Source: Osmia lignaria lignaria (lineage: Eukaryota; Arthropoda; Insecta; Hymenoptera; Megachilidae). Taken from it: a stretch of 64,000 bases of DNA. Shown piece by piece: positions 35,926 to 50,100 of this stretch. The stretch is from contig NC_135032.1 of assembly GCF_051020975.1 (NCBI RefSeq), forward strand, positions 4,154,001-4,218,000, written 5' to 3'. The position numbers and the translations under genes were made by a program. The notes beneath the pieces are model-generated. The model saw only the letters and a list, made by a program, of their open reading frames with translations, did not search any database and was not told the DNA's origin. Every line of letters begins with the position of its first letter. Positions within the stretch are counted from its first letter, which is position 1.

Positions 35926-38820
35926 TATTTGCATATTTATCTCAAGGGAAGGGGCCTGACGGACATATTTCGAGATATTTCTTCTTCTTGTTGTTCTTCT
36001 TCTGCACAGCTGAGCTGGAAGTGGCATTTGCGGCTCGCAATAGTGCAGAGTTATCTCAAAGAAAGGGGCCACGGTGTTTCTGTATCTCTATTATGTTGGT
36101 GCGGCTTCGGAACTTTTAAATATCTCGATATATCTCGAAAACTACGCTTCTGATCAAAAAATATCATAGAACGTAAATTGTAGGAAATATTATTCTCTAC
36201 AAAAAAGGTCTCTTAACGTTTTGCCATAGCTCGCTTCGTTTCCGAGATATTTGCAGATTCATCTCAAGGGAAGGGGTCTGACGGACATATTTCGAGATAT
36301 TTCTTCTTCTTGTTGTTCTTCTTCTGCACAGCTAAGCTCGAAGTGGCATTTGCAGCTCGCAATAGTGCAGAGTTATTTCAAAGAAAGAGGCCACGGTGTT
36401 TCTGTACCTCTATTATGTTGGTGCAGCTTCGGAACTTTTAAATATCTTGATATATCTCGAGAACTACGCATCTGATCAAAAAATATCATCGAACATAAAA
36501 AGTAGGAAACTTAATTCTCTACAAAAAAGGTCTCTTAACATTTTGCCATAGCTCGCTTCGTTTCCGAGATATTTGCAGATTTATCTCAAGGGAAGTGGCC
36601 TGACGGACATATTTCGAGATATTTCTTCTTCTTGTTGTTCTTCTTCTGCACAGCTAAGCTGGAAGTGGCATTTGCAGCTCGCAATAGTGCAGAGTTATCC
36701 CAAAGAAAGGGGCCACGGTGTTTCTGTATCTCTATTATGTTGGTGCGGCTTCGGAACTTTTAAATATCTCGATATATCTCGAAAACTACGCTTCTGATCA
36801 AAAAATATCATAGAACATAAATTGTAGGAAACATAATTCTCTACAAAAAAGGTCTCTTAACATTTTGCCATAGCTCGCTTCGTTTCCGAGATATTTGCAG
36901 ATTTATCTCAAGGGAAGGGGCCTGACGGACATATTTCGAGATATTTCTTCTTCTTGTTGTTCTTCTTCTGCACAGCTAAGCTGGAAGTGGCATTTGCAGC
37001 GCGCAATAGTGCAGAGTTATCTCAAAGAAAGGGGCCACGGTGTTTCTGTATCTCTATTATGTTGGTGCGGCTTCGGAACTTTTAAATATCTTGATATATC
37101 TCGAGAACTACGCATCTGATCAAAAAATATCATACTACATAAAAAGTAGGAAACTTAATTCTCTACAAGAAAGGTCTCTAAACATTTTGCCGTAGCTCGC
37201 TTCGTTTCCGAGATATTTGCAGATTTATCTCAAGGGAAGGGGCCTGACGGACATATTTCGAGATATTTCTTCTTCTTGTTGTTCTTCTTCTGCACAGCTA
37301 AGCTGGAAGTGGCATTTGCAGCTCGCAATAGTGCAGAGTTATCTCAAAGAAAGGGGCCACGGTGTTTCTGTATCTCTATTATGTTGGTGCGTCTTCGGAA
37401 CTTTTAAATATCTTGATATATCTCGAGAACTACGCATCTGATCAAAAAATATCATAGAACATAAAAAGTAGGAAACTTAATTCTCTACAAAAAAGGTCTC
37501 TTAACATTTTGCCATAGCTCGCTTCGTTTCCGAGATATTTGCATATTTATCTCAAGGGAAGGGGCCTGACGGACATATTTCGAGATATTTCTTCTTCTTG
37601 TTGTTCTTCTTCTGCACAGCTGAGCTGGAAGTGGCATTTGCGGCTCGCAATAGTGCAGAGTTATCTCAAAGAAAGGGGCCACGGTGTTTCTGTATCTCTA
37701 TTATGTTGGTGCGGCTTCGGAACTTTTAAATATCTCGATATATCTCGAAAACTACGCTTCTGATCAAAAAATATCATAGAACGTAAATTGTAGGAAATAT
37801 TATTCTCTACAAAAAAGGTCTCTTAACGTTTTGCCATAGCTCGCTTCGTTTCCGAGATATTTGCAGATTCATCTCAAGGGAAGGGGTCTGACGGACATAT
37901 TTCGAGATATTTCTTCTTCTTGTTGTTCTTCTTCTGCACAGCTAAGCTCGAAGTGGCATTTGCAGCTCGCAATAGTGCAGAGTTATTTCAAAGAAAGAGG
38001 CCACGGTGTTTCTGTACCTCTATTATGTTGGTGCAGCTTCGGAACTTTTAAATATCTTGATATATCTCGAGAACTACGCATCTGATCAAAAAATATCATC
38101 GAACATAAAAAGTAGGAAACTTAATTCTCTACAAAAAAGGTCTCTTAACATTTTGCCATAGCTCGCTTCGTTTCCGAGATATTTGCAGATTTATCTCAAG
38201 GGAAGTGGCCTGACGGACATATTTCGAGATATTTCTTCTTCTTGTTGTTCTTCTTCTGCACAGCTAAGCTGGAAGTGGCATTTGCAGCTCGCAATAGTGC
38301 AGAGTTATCCCAAAGAAAGGGGCCACGGTGTTTCTGTATCTCTATTATGTTGGTGCGGCTTCGGAACTTTTAAATATCTCGATATATCTCGAAAACTACG
38401 CTTCTGATCAAAAAATATCATAGAACATAAATTGTAGGAAACATAATTCTCTACAAAAAAGGTCTCTTAACATTTTGCCATAGCTCGCTTCGTTTCCGAG
38501 ATATTTGCAGATTTATCTCAAGGGAAGGGGCCTGACGGACATATTTCGAGATATTTCTTCTTCTTGTTGTTCTTCTTCTGCACAGCTAAGCTGGAAGTGG
38601 CATTTGCAGCGCGCAATAGTGCAGAGTTATCTCAAAGAACGGGGCCACGGTGTTTCTGTATCTCTATTATGTTGGTGCGGCTTCGGAACTTTTAAATATC
38701 TTGATATATCTCGAGAACTACGCATCTGATCAAAAAATATCATACTACATAAAAAGTAGGAAACTTAATTCTCTACAAGAAAGGTCTCTAAACATTTTGC
38801 CATAGCTCGCTTCGTTTCCG
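35285..38820 (+). repeat. 5-unit (1,610 bp) HOR derived from the 9-mer
   Basis: The order chimera, M4, M5, M6, M7 occurs at 35607-37216 and again from 37217, and the preceding M7 at 35285 matches 36895 and 38505. After the second copy the array returns to M8 (38827), M9 (39149) and M1 (39471), so the normal 9-mer order resumes. All marker bases of M4 to M7 are retained. The M7 at 38505 carries an extra AAAGAACGGGG change (C at 38640) missing from the other M7 copies. Confidence 0.9.
35607..35928 (+). repeat. Chimeric unit M8/M3: recombination junction that made a 5-mer HOR
   Basis: Upstream of this unit is M7 with its CATACTACAT...CTCTAAAC linker, so the front lies where M8 should be, and its GCCTGACGG (C at 35638) is M8-like and unlike M3 (GCCTGAGGG). 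From 35741 (AAAGAAAGG, not M8's AAAGAGAGG) through GTGCGTCTTC it is M3-like, and M4 follows. The switch therefore lies between 35638 and 35741. It removes exactly four units (1,288 bp) from a 9-mer. The same chimera recurs at 37217 and 42368. Confidence 0.85.
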
Positions 38821-39930
38821 AGATATTTGCAGATTTATCTCAAGGGAAGGGGCCTGACGGACATATTTCGAGATATTTCTTCTTCTTGTTGTTCTTCTTC
38901 TGCACAGCTAAGCTGGAAGTGGCATTTGCAGCTCGCAATAGTGCAGAGTTATCTCAAAGAGAGGGGCCACGGTGTTTCTGTATCTCTATTATGTTGGTGC
39001 GGCTTCGGAACTTTTAAGTATCTTGATCTATCTCGAGAACTACGCATCTGATCAAAAAATATCATAGAACATAAAAAGTAGGAAACATAATTCTCTACAA
39101 AAACGGTCTCTTAACATTTTGCCATAGCTCGCTTCGTTTCCGAGATATTTTCAGATACATCTCAAGGGAAGGGGCCTGACGGACATATTTCGAGATATTT
39201 CTTCTTCTTGTTGTTCTTCTTCTGCACAGCTAAGCTGGAAGTGGCATTTGCGGCTCGCACTAGTGCAGAGTTATCTCAACGAAAGGGGCCACGGTGTTTC
39301 TGTATCTCTATTATGTTGGTGCGGCTTCGGAACTTTTAAATATCTCGATATATCTCGAAAACTACGCTTCTGAACAAAAAATATCATAGAACATAAATTG
39401 TAGGAAACTTAATTCTCTACAAAAAAGGTCGCTTAACATTTTGCCATAGCTCGCTTCGTTTCCGAGATATTTGCATATTTATCTCAAGGGAAGGGGCCTG
39501 ACGGACATATTTCGAGATATTTCTTCTTCTTGTTGTTCTTCTTCTGCACAGCTAAGCTGGAAGTGGCATTTGCGGCTCGCACTAGTGCAGAGTTATCTCA
39601 AAGAACGGGGCCACGGTGTTTCTGTATCCCTATTATGTTGGTGCGGCTTCGGAACTTTTAAATATCTTGATATATCTCGAGAACTACGCATCTGATCAAA
39701 AAATATCATAGAACATAAAAAGTAGGAAACTTAATTCTCTACAAAAAAGGTCTCTTAAGATTTTGCCATAGCTCGCTTCGTTTCCGAGATATTTGCAGAT
39801 TTATCTCAAGGGAAGGGGCCTGACGGACATATTTCGAGATATTTCTTCTTCTTGTTGTTCTTCTTCTGCACAGCTAAGCTGGAAGTGGCATTTGCGGCTC
39901 GCACTAGTGCAGAGTTATCTCAAAGAAAGG

Positions 39931-42686
39931 GGCCACGGTGTTTCTGTATCTCTATTATGTTGGTGCGGCTTCGGAACTTTTAAATATCTCGATATATCTC
40001 GAAAACTACGCTTCTGATCAAAAAATATCATAGAACATAAATTGTAGGAAGCATAATTCTCTACAAAAAAGGTCTCTTAACATTTTGCCATAGCTCGCTT
40101 CGTTTCCGAGATATTTGCAGATATATCTCAAGGGAAGGGGCCTGACGGACATATTTCGAGATATTTCTTCTTCTTGTTGTTCTTCTTCTGCACAGCTAAG
40201 CTGGAAGTGGCATTTGCGGCTCGCACTGGTGCACAGTTATCTCAAAGAAAGGGGCCACGGTGTTTCTGTATCTCTATTATGTTGGTGCGTCTTCGGAACT
40301 TTTAAATATCTCGATATATCTCGAAAACTACGCTTCTGATCAAAAAATATCATAGAACATAAATTGTAGGAAACATAATTCTCTCCAAAAACGTCTCTTA
40401 ACATTTTGCCATAGCTCGCTTCGTTTCCGAGATATTTGCAGATTCAGCTCAAAGGAACTGGCCTGACGGACATATTTCGAGATATTTCTTCTTCTTGTTG
40501 TTCTTCCTCTGCACAGCTAAGCTGGAAGTGGCATTTACAGCTCGCCATAGTGCAGAGTTATCTCAAAGAAAGGGGCCACGGTGTTTCTGTATCTCTATTA
40601 TGTTGGTGCGGCTTCGGAACTTTTAAATATCTTGATATATCTCGAGAACTACGCATCTGATCAAAAAATATCATAGAACATAAAAAGTAGGAAACTTAAT
40701 TCTCTACAAAAAAGGTCTCTTAACATTTTGCCATAGCTCGCTTCGTTTCCGAGATATTTGCAGATTTATCTCAAGGGAAGGGGCCTGACGGACATATTTC
40801 GAGATATTTCTTCTTCTTGTTGTTCTTCTTCTGCACAGCTAAGCTGGAAGTGGCATTTGCAGCTCGCACTAGTGCAGAGTTATCTCAAAGAAAGGGGCCA
40901 CGGTGTTTCTGTATCTCTATTATGTTGGTGCGGCTTCGGAACTTTTAAATATCTCGATATATCTCGAAAACTACGCTTGTGATCAAAAAATATCATAGAA
41001 CATAAATTGTAGGAAACATAATTCTCTACAAAAAAGGTCTCTTAACATTTTGCCATAGCTCGCTTGGTTTCCGAGATATTTGCAGATTTATCTCAAGGGA
41101 AGGGGCCTGAGGGACATATTTCGAGATATTTCTTCTTCTTGTTGTTCTTCTTCTGCACAGCTAAGCTGGAAGTGGCATTTGCAGCTCGCACTAGTGCAGA
41201 GTTATCTCAAAGAAAGGGGCCACGGTGTTTCTGTATCTCTATTATGTTGGTGCGGCTTCGGAACTTTTAAATATCTCGATATATCTCGAAAACTACGCTT
41301 CTGATCAAAAAATATCATAGAACATAAATTGTAGGAAACATAATTCTCTACAAAAAAGGTCTCTTAACATTTTGCGATAGCTCGCTTCGTTTCCGAGATA
41401 TTTGCAGATTTATCTCAAGGGAAGGGGCCTGACGGACATATTTCGAGATATTTCTTCTTCTTGTTGTTCTTCTTCTGCACAGCTAAGCTGGAAGTGGCAT
41501 TTGCGGCTCGCACTAGTGCAGAGTTATCTCAAAGAAAGGGGCCACGGTGTTTCTGTATCCCTATTATGTTGGTGCGGCTTCGGAACTTTTAAATATCTTG
41601 ATATATCTCGAGAACTACGCATCTGATCAAAAAATATCATAGAACATAAAAAGTAGGAAACTTAATTCTCTACAAAAACGGTCTCTTAACATTTTGCCAT
41701 AGCTCGCTTCGTTTCCGAGATATTTGCAGATTTATCTCAAGGGAAGGGGCCTGACGGACATATTTCGCGATATTTCTTCTTCTTGTTGTTCTTCTTCTGC
41801 ACAGCTAAGCTGGAAGTGGCATTTGCGGCTCGCACTAGTGCAGAGTTATCTCAAAGAAAGGGGCCACGGTGTTTCTGTATCTCTATTATGTTGGTGCGGC
41901 TTCGGAACTTTTAAATATCTCGATATATCTCGAAAACTACGCTTCTGATCAAAAAATATCATAGAACATAAATTGTAGGAAACATAATTCTCTACAAAAA
42001 AGGTCTCTTAACATTTTGCCATAGCTCGCTTCGTTTCCGAGATATTTGCAGATTTATCTCAAGGGAAGGGGCCTGACGGACATATTTCGAGATATTTCTT
42101 CTTCTTGTTGTTCTTCTTCTGCACAGCTAAGCTGGAAGTGGCATTTGCAGCGCGCAATAGTGCAGAGTTATCTCAAAGAAAGGGGCCACGGTGTTTCTGT
42201 ATCTCTATTATGTTGGTGCGGCTTCGGAACTTTTAAATATCTTGATATATCTCGAGAACTACGCATCTGATCAAAAAATATCATACTACATAAAAAGTAG
42301 GAAACTTAATTCTCTACAAGAAAGGTCTCTAAACATTTTGCCGTAGCTCGCTTCGTTTCCGAGATATTTGCAGATTTATCTCAAGGGAAGGGGCCTGACG
42401 GACATATTTCGAGATATTTCTTCTTCTTGTTGTTCTTCTTCTGCACAGCTAAGCTGGAAGTGGCATTTGCAGCTCGCAATAGTGCAGAGTTATCTCAAAG
42501 AAAGGGGCCACGGTGTTTCTGTATCTCTATTATGTTGGTGCGTCTTCGGAACTTTTAAATATCTTGATATATCTCGAGAACTACGCATCTGATCAAAAAA
42601 TATCATAGAACATAAAAAGTAGGAAACTTAATTCGCTACAAAAAAGGTCTCTTAACATTTTACCATAGCTCGCTTCGTTTCCGAGA
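39931..42686 (+). repeat. 2.76 kb block, second copy
   Basis: Matches 33170-35925 at an offset of 6,761 bp, including a 321 bp unit and, at its right end, the M8/M3 chimera (unit 42368, switch between 42399 and 42502). Immediately after the chimera the copy gains AATTCGCTAC (near 42633) and TTTTACCATAG (near 42659). It then joins a unit with CTGTAAGTGG (42690) instead of M4, which marks the right-hand limit of the 9-mer-derived domain. Confidence 0.9.
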
Positions 42687-43333
42687 TATTTGCAGATTTA
42701 TCTCAAGGGAAGGGGCCTGACGGACATATTTCGAGATATTTCTTCTTCTTGTTGTTCTTCTTCTGCACAGCTAAGCTGTAAGTGGCATTTGCGGCTCGCA
42801 CTAGTGCAGAGTTATCTCAAAGAAAGGGGCCACGGTGTTTCTGTATCTCTATTATGTTGGTGCGGCTTCGGAACTTTTAAATATCTTGATATATCTCGAG
42901 AACTACGCATCTAATCAAAAAATATCATAGAAGATAAAAAGTAGGGAACTTAATTCTCTACAAAAAAGGTCTCTTAACATTTTCCCATAGCTGGCATCGT
43001 TTCCGAGATATTTGCAGATTTATCTCAAGGGAAGGGGCCTGACGGACATATTCCGAGATATTTCTTCTTCTTGTTGTTCCTCTTCTGTACAGCTAAGCTG
43101 GAAGTGGCATTTGCAGCTCGCAATAGTGCAGAGTTATCTCAAAGAGAGGGGCCACGGTGTTTCTGTATCCCTATTATGTTGGTGCAGCTTCGGAGCTTTT
43201 AAATATCTTGATATATCTCGAGAACTACGCATCTGATCAAAAAATATCATACAACATAAAAAGTAGGAAACTTAATTCTCTACAAAAAAGGTCTCTTAAC
43301 GTTTTGCAATAGCTCGCTTCGTTTCCGAGATAT

Positions 43334-43976
43334 TTGCAGATTTATCTCAAGGGAAGGGTCCTGACGGACATATTTCGAGATATTTCTTCTTCTTGTTGTT
43401 CTTCTTCTGCACAGCTAAACTGGAAGTGGCATTTCCAGCTCGCAATAGTGCAGAGTTATCCCAAAGAAAGGGGCCACGGTGTTTCTGTATCTCTATTATG
43501 TTGGTGCGGCTTCGGCACTTTTAAATATCTCGATATATCTCGAGAACTACGCCTCTGATCGAAAAATATCATAGAACATAAAAAGTAGGAAACTGAATTC
43601 TCTACAAAAAAGGTCTCTTAACATTTTGCCATAGCTCGCTTCGTTTCCGAGATATTTGCAGATTTATCTCAAGGGAAGGGGCCGACGGACATATTTCGAG
43701 ATATTTCTTCTTCTTGTTGTTCTTCTTCTGCACAGCTAAGCTGGAAGTGGCATTTGCAGCTCGCAATAGTGCAGAGTTATCTCAAAGAAATGGGCCACGG
43801 TGTTTCTGTACCTCTATTATGTTGGTGCAGCTTCGGAGCTTTTAAATATCTTGATATATATCGAGAACTACGCATCTGATCAAAAAATATCATAGAACAT
43901 AAAAAGTAGGAAACTTAATTCTCTACAAAAAAGGTCTCTTAACGTTTTGCAATAGCTCGCTTCGTTTCCGAGATAT
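43334..43976 (+). repeat. Unit pair containing the first of three GGGGCCGACGG deletion units (321 bp)
   Basis: Copy 1 of the 26 bp repeat normally ends GGGGCCTGACGG. At about 43683, 44326 and 49155 the T is missing, giving GGGGCCGACGG and a 321 bp unit, and breaking the open frame present in other units. All three share AAACTGAATTC just upstream, so they are copies of a single deletion event. Confidence 0.9.
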
Positions 43977-44879
43977 TTGCAGATTTATCTCAAGGGAAGG
44001 GTCCTGACGGACATATTTCGAGATATTTCTTCTTCTTGTTGTTCTTCTTCTGCACAGCTAAACTGGAAGTGGCATTTCCAGCTCGCAATCGTGCAGAGTA
44101 ATCTCAAAGAAAGGGGCCACGGTGTTTCTGTATCTCTATTATGTTGGTGGGGCTTCGGAACTTTTAAATATCTTGATATATCTCGAGAACTACGCCTCTG
44201 ATCGAAAAATATCATAGAACATAAAAAGTAGGAAACTGAATTCTCTACAAAAAAGGTCTCTTAACATTTTGCCATAGCTCGCTTCGTTTCCGAGATATTT
44301 GCAGATTTATCTCAAGGGAAGGGGCCGACGGACATATTTCGAGATATTTCTTCTTCTTGTTGTTCTTCTTCTGCACAGCTAAGCTGGAAGTGGCATTTGC
44401 AGCTCGCAATAGTGCAGAGTTATCTCAAAGAAAGGGGCCACGGTGTTTCTGTATCTCTATTATGTTGGTGCGGCTTCGGAACTTTTAAATATCTTGATAT
44501 ATCTCGAGAACTACGCATCTGATCAAAAACTATCGTAGAACATAAAAAGTAGGAAACTTAATTCTCTACAAATAAGGTCTCTTAACATTTTGCCATAGCT
44601 CGCTTGGTTTCCGAGATATTTGCAGATTTATCTCAAGGGAAGTGGCCTGAGGGACATATTTCGAGATATTTCTTCTTCTTGTTGTTCTTCTTCTGCACAG
44701 CTAAGCTGGAAGTGGCATTTGCAGCTCGCAATAGTGCAGAGTTACCTCAAAGAAAGGGGCCACGGTGTTTCTGTATCTTTATTATGTTGGTGCCGCTTCG
44801 GAACTTTTAAATATCTGGATATATCTCGAGAACTACGCATCTGATCAAAAAATATCATAGAACATAAAAAGTAGGAAAC

Positions 44880-46898
44880 TTAATTCTCTACAAAAAAGGT
44901 CTCTTAACATTTTGCCATAGCTCGCTTCGTTTCCGAGATATTTGCAGATTTATCTCAAGGGAAGGGGCCTGACGGACATATTTCGAGATATTTCTTCTTC
45001 TTGTTGTTCTTCTTCTGCACAGCTAAGCTGGAAGTGCCATTTGCAGCGCGCAATAGTGCAGAGTTATCTCAAAGAAAGGGGCCACGGTGTTTCTGTATCT
45101 CTATTATGTTGGTGCGGCTTCGGAACTTTTAAATATCTTGATATATCTCGAGAACTACGCATCTGTTCAAAAAATATCATAGAACATAAAAAGTAGGAAT
45201 CCTAATTTTCTACAAAAAAGGTCTCTTAACATTTTGCCGTAGCTCGCTTCGTTTCCGAGATATTTGCAGATTTATCTCAAGGGAAGGGGCCTGACGGACA
45301 TATTTCCAGATATTTCTTCTTCTTGTTGTTCTTCTTCTGCACAGCTAAGCTGGAAGTGGCATTTGCAGCTCGCAATAGTGCAGAGTTATCTCAAAGAAAG
45401 GGGCCACGGTGTTTCTGTATCTCCATTATGTTGGTGCGGCTTCGGAACTTTTGAATATCTTGATATATCTCGAGAACTACGCATCTGATCAAAAAATATC
45501 ATAGAACATAAAAAGTAGGAAACTTAATTCTCTACAAAAAAGGTCTCTTAACGTTTTGCAATAGCTCGCTTCGTTTCCGAGAGATTTGCAGATTTATCTC
45601 AAGGGAAGGGGCCTGAGGGACATATTTCGAGATATTTCTTCTTCTTGTTGTTCTTCTTCTGCACAGCTAAGCTGGAAGTGGCATTTGCAGCTCGCAATAG
45701 TGCAGAGTTACCTCAAAGAAAGGGGCCACGGTGTTTCTGTATCTTTATTATGTTGGTGCCGCTTCGGAACTTTTAAATATCTGGATATATCTCGAGAACT
45801 ACGCATCTGATCAAAAAATATCATAGAACATAAAAAGTAGGAAACTTAATTCTCTACAAAAAAGGTCTCTTAACATTTTGCCATAGCTCGCTTCGTTTCC
45901 GAGATATTTGCAGATTTATCCCAAGGGAAGGGGCCTGACGGACATATTTCGAGATATTTCTTCTTCTTGTTGTTCTTCTTCTGCACAGCTAAGCTGGAAG
46001 TGGCATTTGCAGCTCGCTGTAGTGCAGAGTTATCTCAAAGAAAGGGGCCACGGTGTTTCTGTATCTCTATTATGTTGGTGCGGCTTCGGAACTTTTAAAT
46101 ATCTTGATATATCTCGAGAACTACGCATCTGATCAAAAAATATCATAGAACATAAAAAGTAGGAAACTTAATTCTCTACAAAAAAGGTCTCTTAACATTT
46201 TGCCATAGCTCGCTTCGTTTCCGAGATATTTGCAGATTTATCTCAAGGGAAGGGGCCTGACGGACATATTTCGAGATATTTCTTCTTCTTGTTGTTCTTC
46301 TTCTGCACAGCTAAGCTGGAAGTGCCATTTGCAGCGCGCAATAGTGCAGAGTTATCTCAAAGAAAGGGGCCACGGTGTTTCTGTATCTCTATTATGTTGG
46401 TGCGGCTTCGGAACTTTTAAATATCTTGATATATCTCGAGAACTACGCATCTGTTCAAAAAATATCATAGAACATAAAAAGTAGGAATCCTAATTTTCTA
46501 CAAAAAAGGTCTCTTAACATTTTGCCGTAGCTCGCTTCGTTTCCGAGATATTTGCAGATTTATCTCAAGGGAAGGGGCCTGACGGACATATTTCCAGATA
46601 TTTCTTCTTCTTGTTGTTCTTCTTCTGCACAGCTAAGCTGGAAGTGGCATTTGCAGCTCGCAATAGTGCAGAGTTATCTCAAAGAAAGGGGCCACGGTGT
46701 TTCTGTATCTCCATTATGTTGGTGCGGCTTCGGAACTTTTGAATATCTTGATATATCTCGAGAACTACGCATCTGATCAAAAAATATCATAGAACATAAA
46801 AAGTAGGAAACTTAATTCTCTACAAAAAAGGTCTCTTAACGTTTTGCAATAGCTCGCTTCGTTTCCGAGAGATTTGCAGATTTATCTCAAGGGAAGGG
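44880..46898 (+). repeat. 4-unit (1,288 bp) duplication in domain V
   Basis: 44880-45610 matches 46168-46898. Private markers common to both: GGAAGTGCCATTTG (near 45030 and 46318), ATCTGTTCAAAAAA (near 45161 and 46449), GGAATCCTAATTTTC (near 45197 and 46485), ATATTTCCAGATATT (near 45299 and 46587), ATCTCCATTATG (near 45419 and 46707), and CCGAGAGATTTGC (near 45578 and 46866). The matches stop after the last marker, where 45586 continues GAGGGAC and 46874 continues GGGTCCTGA. Confidence 0.9.
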
Positions 46899-47184
46899 TC
46901 CTGACGGACATATTTCGAGATATTTCTTCTTCTTGTTGTTCTTCTTCTGCACAGCTAAACTGGAAGTGGCATTTCCAGCTCGCAATAGTGCAGAGTTATC
47001 CCAAAGAAAGGGGCCACGATGTTTCTGTATCTCTATTATGTTGGTGCGGCTTCGGAACTTTTAAATATCTCGATATATCTCGAAAACTACGCTTCTGATC
47101 AAAAAATATCATAGAACATAAATTGTAGGAAACATAATTCTCTACAAAAAAGGTCTCTTAACATTTTGCCATAGCTCGCTTCGT

Positions 47185-50100
47185 TTCCGAGATATTTGCA
47201 GATTTATCTCAAGGGAAGGGGCCTGACGGACATATTTCGAGATATTTCTTCTTCTTGTTGTTCTTCTTCTGCACAGCTAAGCTGGAAGTGGCATTTGCAG
47301 GTCGCAATAGTGCAGAGTTATCTCAAAGAAAGGGGCCACGGTGTTTCTGTATCTCTATTATGTTGGTGCGGCTTCGGAACTTTTAAATATCTCGATATAT
47401 CTCGAAAACTACGCTTCTGATCAAAAAATATCAGAGAACGTAAATTGTAGGAAACATAATTCTCTACAAAAAAGGTCTCTTAACATTTTGCCATAGCTCG
47501 CTTGGTTTCCGAGATATTTGCAGATTTATCTCAAGGGAAGGGGCCTGACGGACATATTTCGAGATATTTCTTCTTCTTGTTGTTCTTCTTCTGCACAGCT
47601 AAGCTGGAAGTGGCATTTGCAGCTCGCAATAGTGCAGAGTTACCTCAAAGAAAGGGGCCACGGTGTTTCTGTATCTCTATTATGTTGGTGCGGCTTCGGA
47701 AGTTTTAAATATCTTGATATATCTCGAGAACTACGCATCTGATCAAAAAATATCATACAACATAAAAAGTAGGAAACTTAATTCTCTACAAAAAAGGTCT
47801 CTTAACGTTTTGCAATAGCTCGCTTCGTTTCCGAGATATTTGCAGATTTATCTCAAGGGAAGGGTCCTGACGGACATATTTCCAGATATTTCTTCTTCTT
47901 GTTGTTCTTCTTCTGCACAGCTAAACTGGAAGTGGCATTTCCAGCTCGCAATAGTGCAGAGTTATCCCAAAGAAAGGGGCCACGGTGTTTCTGTATCTCT
48001 ATTATGTTGGTGCGGCTTCGGCACTTTTAAATATCTCGATATATCTCGAAAACTACGCTTCTGATCAAAAAATATCATAGAACATAAATTGTAGGAAACA
48101 TAATTCTCTACGAAAAAGGTCTCTTAACATTTTGTCATAGCTCGCTTCGTTTCCGAGATATTTGCAGATTTATCTCAAGGGAAGGGTCCTGATGGACATA
48201 TTTCGAGATATTTCTTCTTCTTGTTGTTCTTCTTCTGCACAGCTAAACTGGAAGTGGCATTTCCAGCTCGCAATCGTGCAGAGTAATCTCAAAGAAAGGG
48301 GCCACGGTGTTTCTGTATCTCTATTATGTTGGTGGGGCTTCGGAACTTTTAAATATCTTGATATATCTCGAGAACTACGCCTCTGATCGAAAAATATCAT
48401 AGAACATAAAAAGTAGGAAACTTAATTCTCTACAAAAAAGGTCTCTTAACGTTTTGCAATAGCTCGCTTCGTTTCCGAGATATTTGCAGATTTATCTCAA
48501 GGGAAGGGTCCTGACGGACATATTTCGAGATATTTCTTCTTCTTGTTGTTCTTCTTCTGCACAGCTAAACTGGAAGTGGCATTTCCAGCTCGCAATAGTG
48601 CAGAGTTATCCCAAAGAAAGGGGCCACGGTGTTTCTGTATCTCTATTATGTTGGTGCGGCTTCGGCACTTTTAAATATCTCGATATATCTCGAAAACTAC
48701 GCTTCTGATCAAAAAATATCATAGAACATAAATTGTAGGAAACATAATTCTCTACGAAAAAGGTCTCTTAACATTTTGCCATAGCTCGCTTCGTTTCCGA
48801 GATATTTGCAGATTTATCTCAAGGGAAGGGTCCTGATGGACATATTTCGAGATATTTCTTCTTCTTGTTGTTCTTCTTCTGCACAGCTAAACTGGAAGTG
48901 GCATTTCCAGCTCGCAATCGTGCAGAGTAATCTCAAAGAAAGGGGCCACGGTGTTTCTGTATCTCTATTATGTTGGTGGGGCTTCGGAACTTTTAAATAT
49001 CTTGATATATCTCGAGAACTACGCCTCTGATCGAAAAATATCATAGAACATAAAAAGTAGGAAACTGAATTCTCTACAAAAAAGGTCTCTTAACATTTTG
49101 CCATAGCTCGCTTCGTTTCCGAGATATTTGCAGATTTATCTCAAGGGAAGGGGCCGACGGACATATTTCGAGATATTTCTTCTTCTTGTTGTTCTTCTTC
49201 TGCACAGCTAAGCTGGAAGTGGCATTTGCAGCTCGCAATAGTGCAGAGTTATCTCAAAGAAAGGGGCCACGGTGTTCCTGTACCTCTATTATGTTGGTGC
49301 AGCTTCGGAGCTTTTAAATATCTTGATATATCTCGAGAACTACGCATCTGATCAAAAAATATCATAGAACATAAAAAGTAGGAAACTTAATTCTCTACAA
49401 AAAAGGTCTCTTAACGTTTTGCAATAGCTCGCTTCGTTTCCGAGATATTTGCAGATTTATCTCAAGGGAAGGGGCCTGACGGACATATTTCGAGATATTT
49501 CTTCTTCTTGTTGTTCTTCTTCTGCACAGCTAAGCTGGAAGTGGCATTTGCAGGTCGCAATAGTGCAGAGTTATCTCAAAGAAAGGGGCCACGGTGTTTC
49601 TGTATCTCTATTATGTTGGTGCGGCTTCGGAACTTTTAAATATCTCGATATATCTCGAAAACTACGCTTCTGATCAAAAAATATCAGAGAACGTAAATTG
49701 TAGGAAACATAATTCTCTACAAAAAAGGTCTCTTAACATTTTGCCATAGCTCGCTTGGTTTCCGAGATATTTGCAGATTTATCTCAAGGGAAGGGGCCTG
49801 ACGGACATATTTCGAGATATTTCTTCTTCTTGTTGTTCTTCTTCTGCACAGCTAAGCTGGAAGTGGCATTTGCAGCTCGCAATAGTGCAGAGTTACCTCA
49901 AAGAAAGGGGCCACGGTGTTTCTGTATCTCTATTATGTTGGTGCGGCTTCGGAAGTTTTAAATATCTTGATATATCTCGAGAACTACGCATCTGATCAAA
50001 AAATATCATACAACATAAAAAGTAGGAAACTTAATTCTCTACAAAAAAGGTCTCTTAACGTTTTGCAATAGCTCGCTTCGTTTCCGAGATATTTGCAGAT

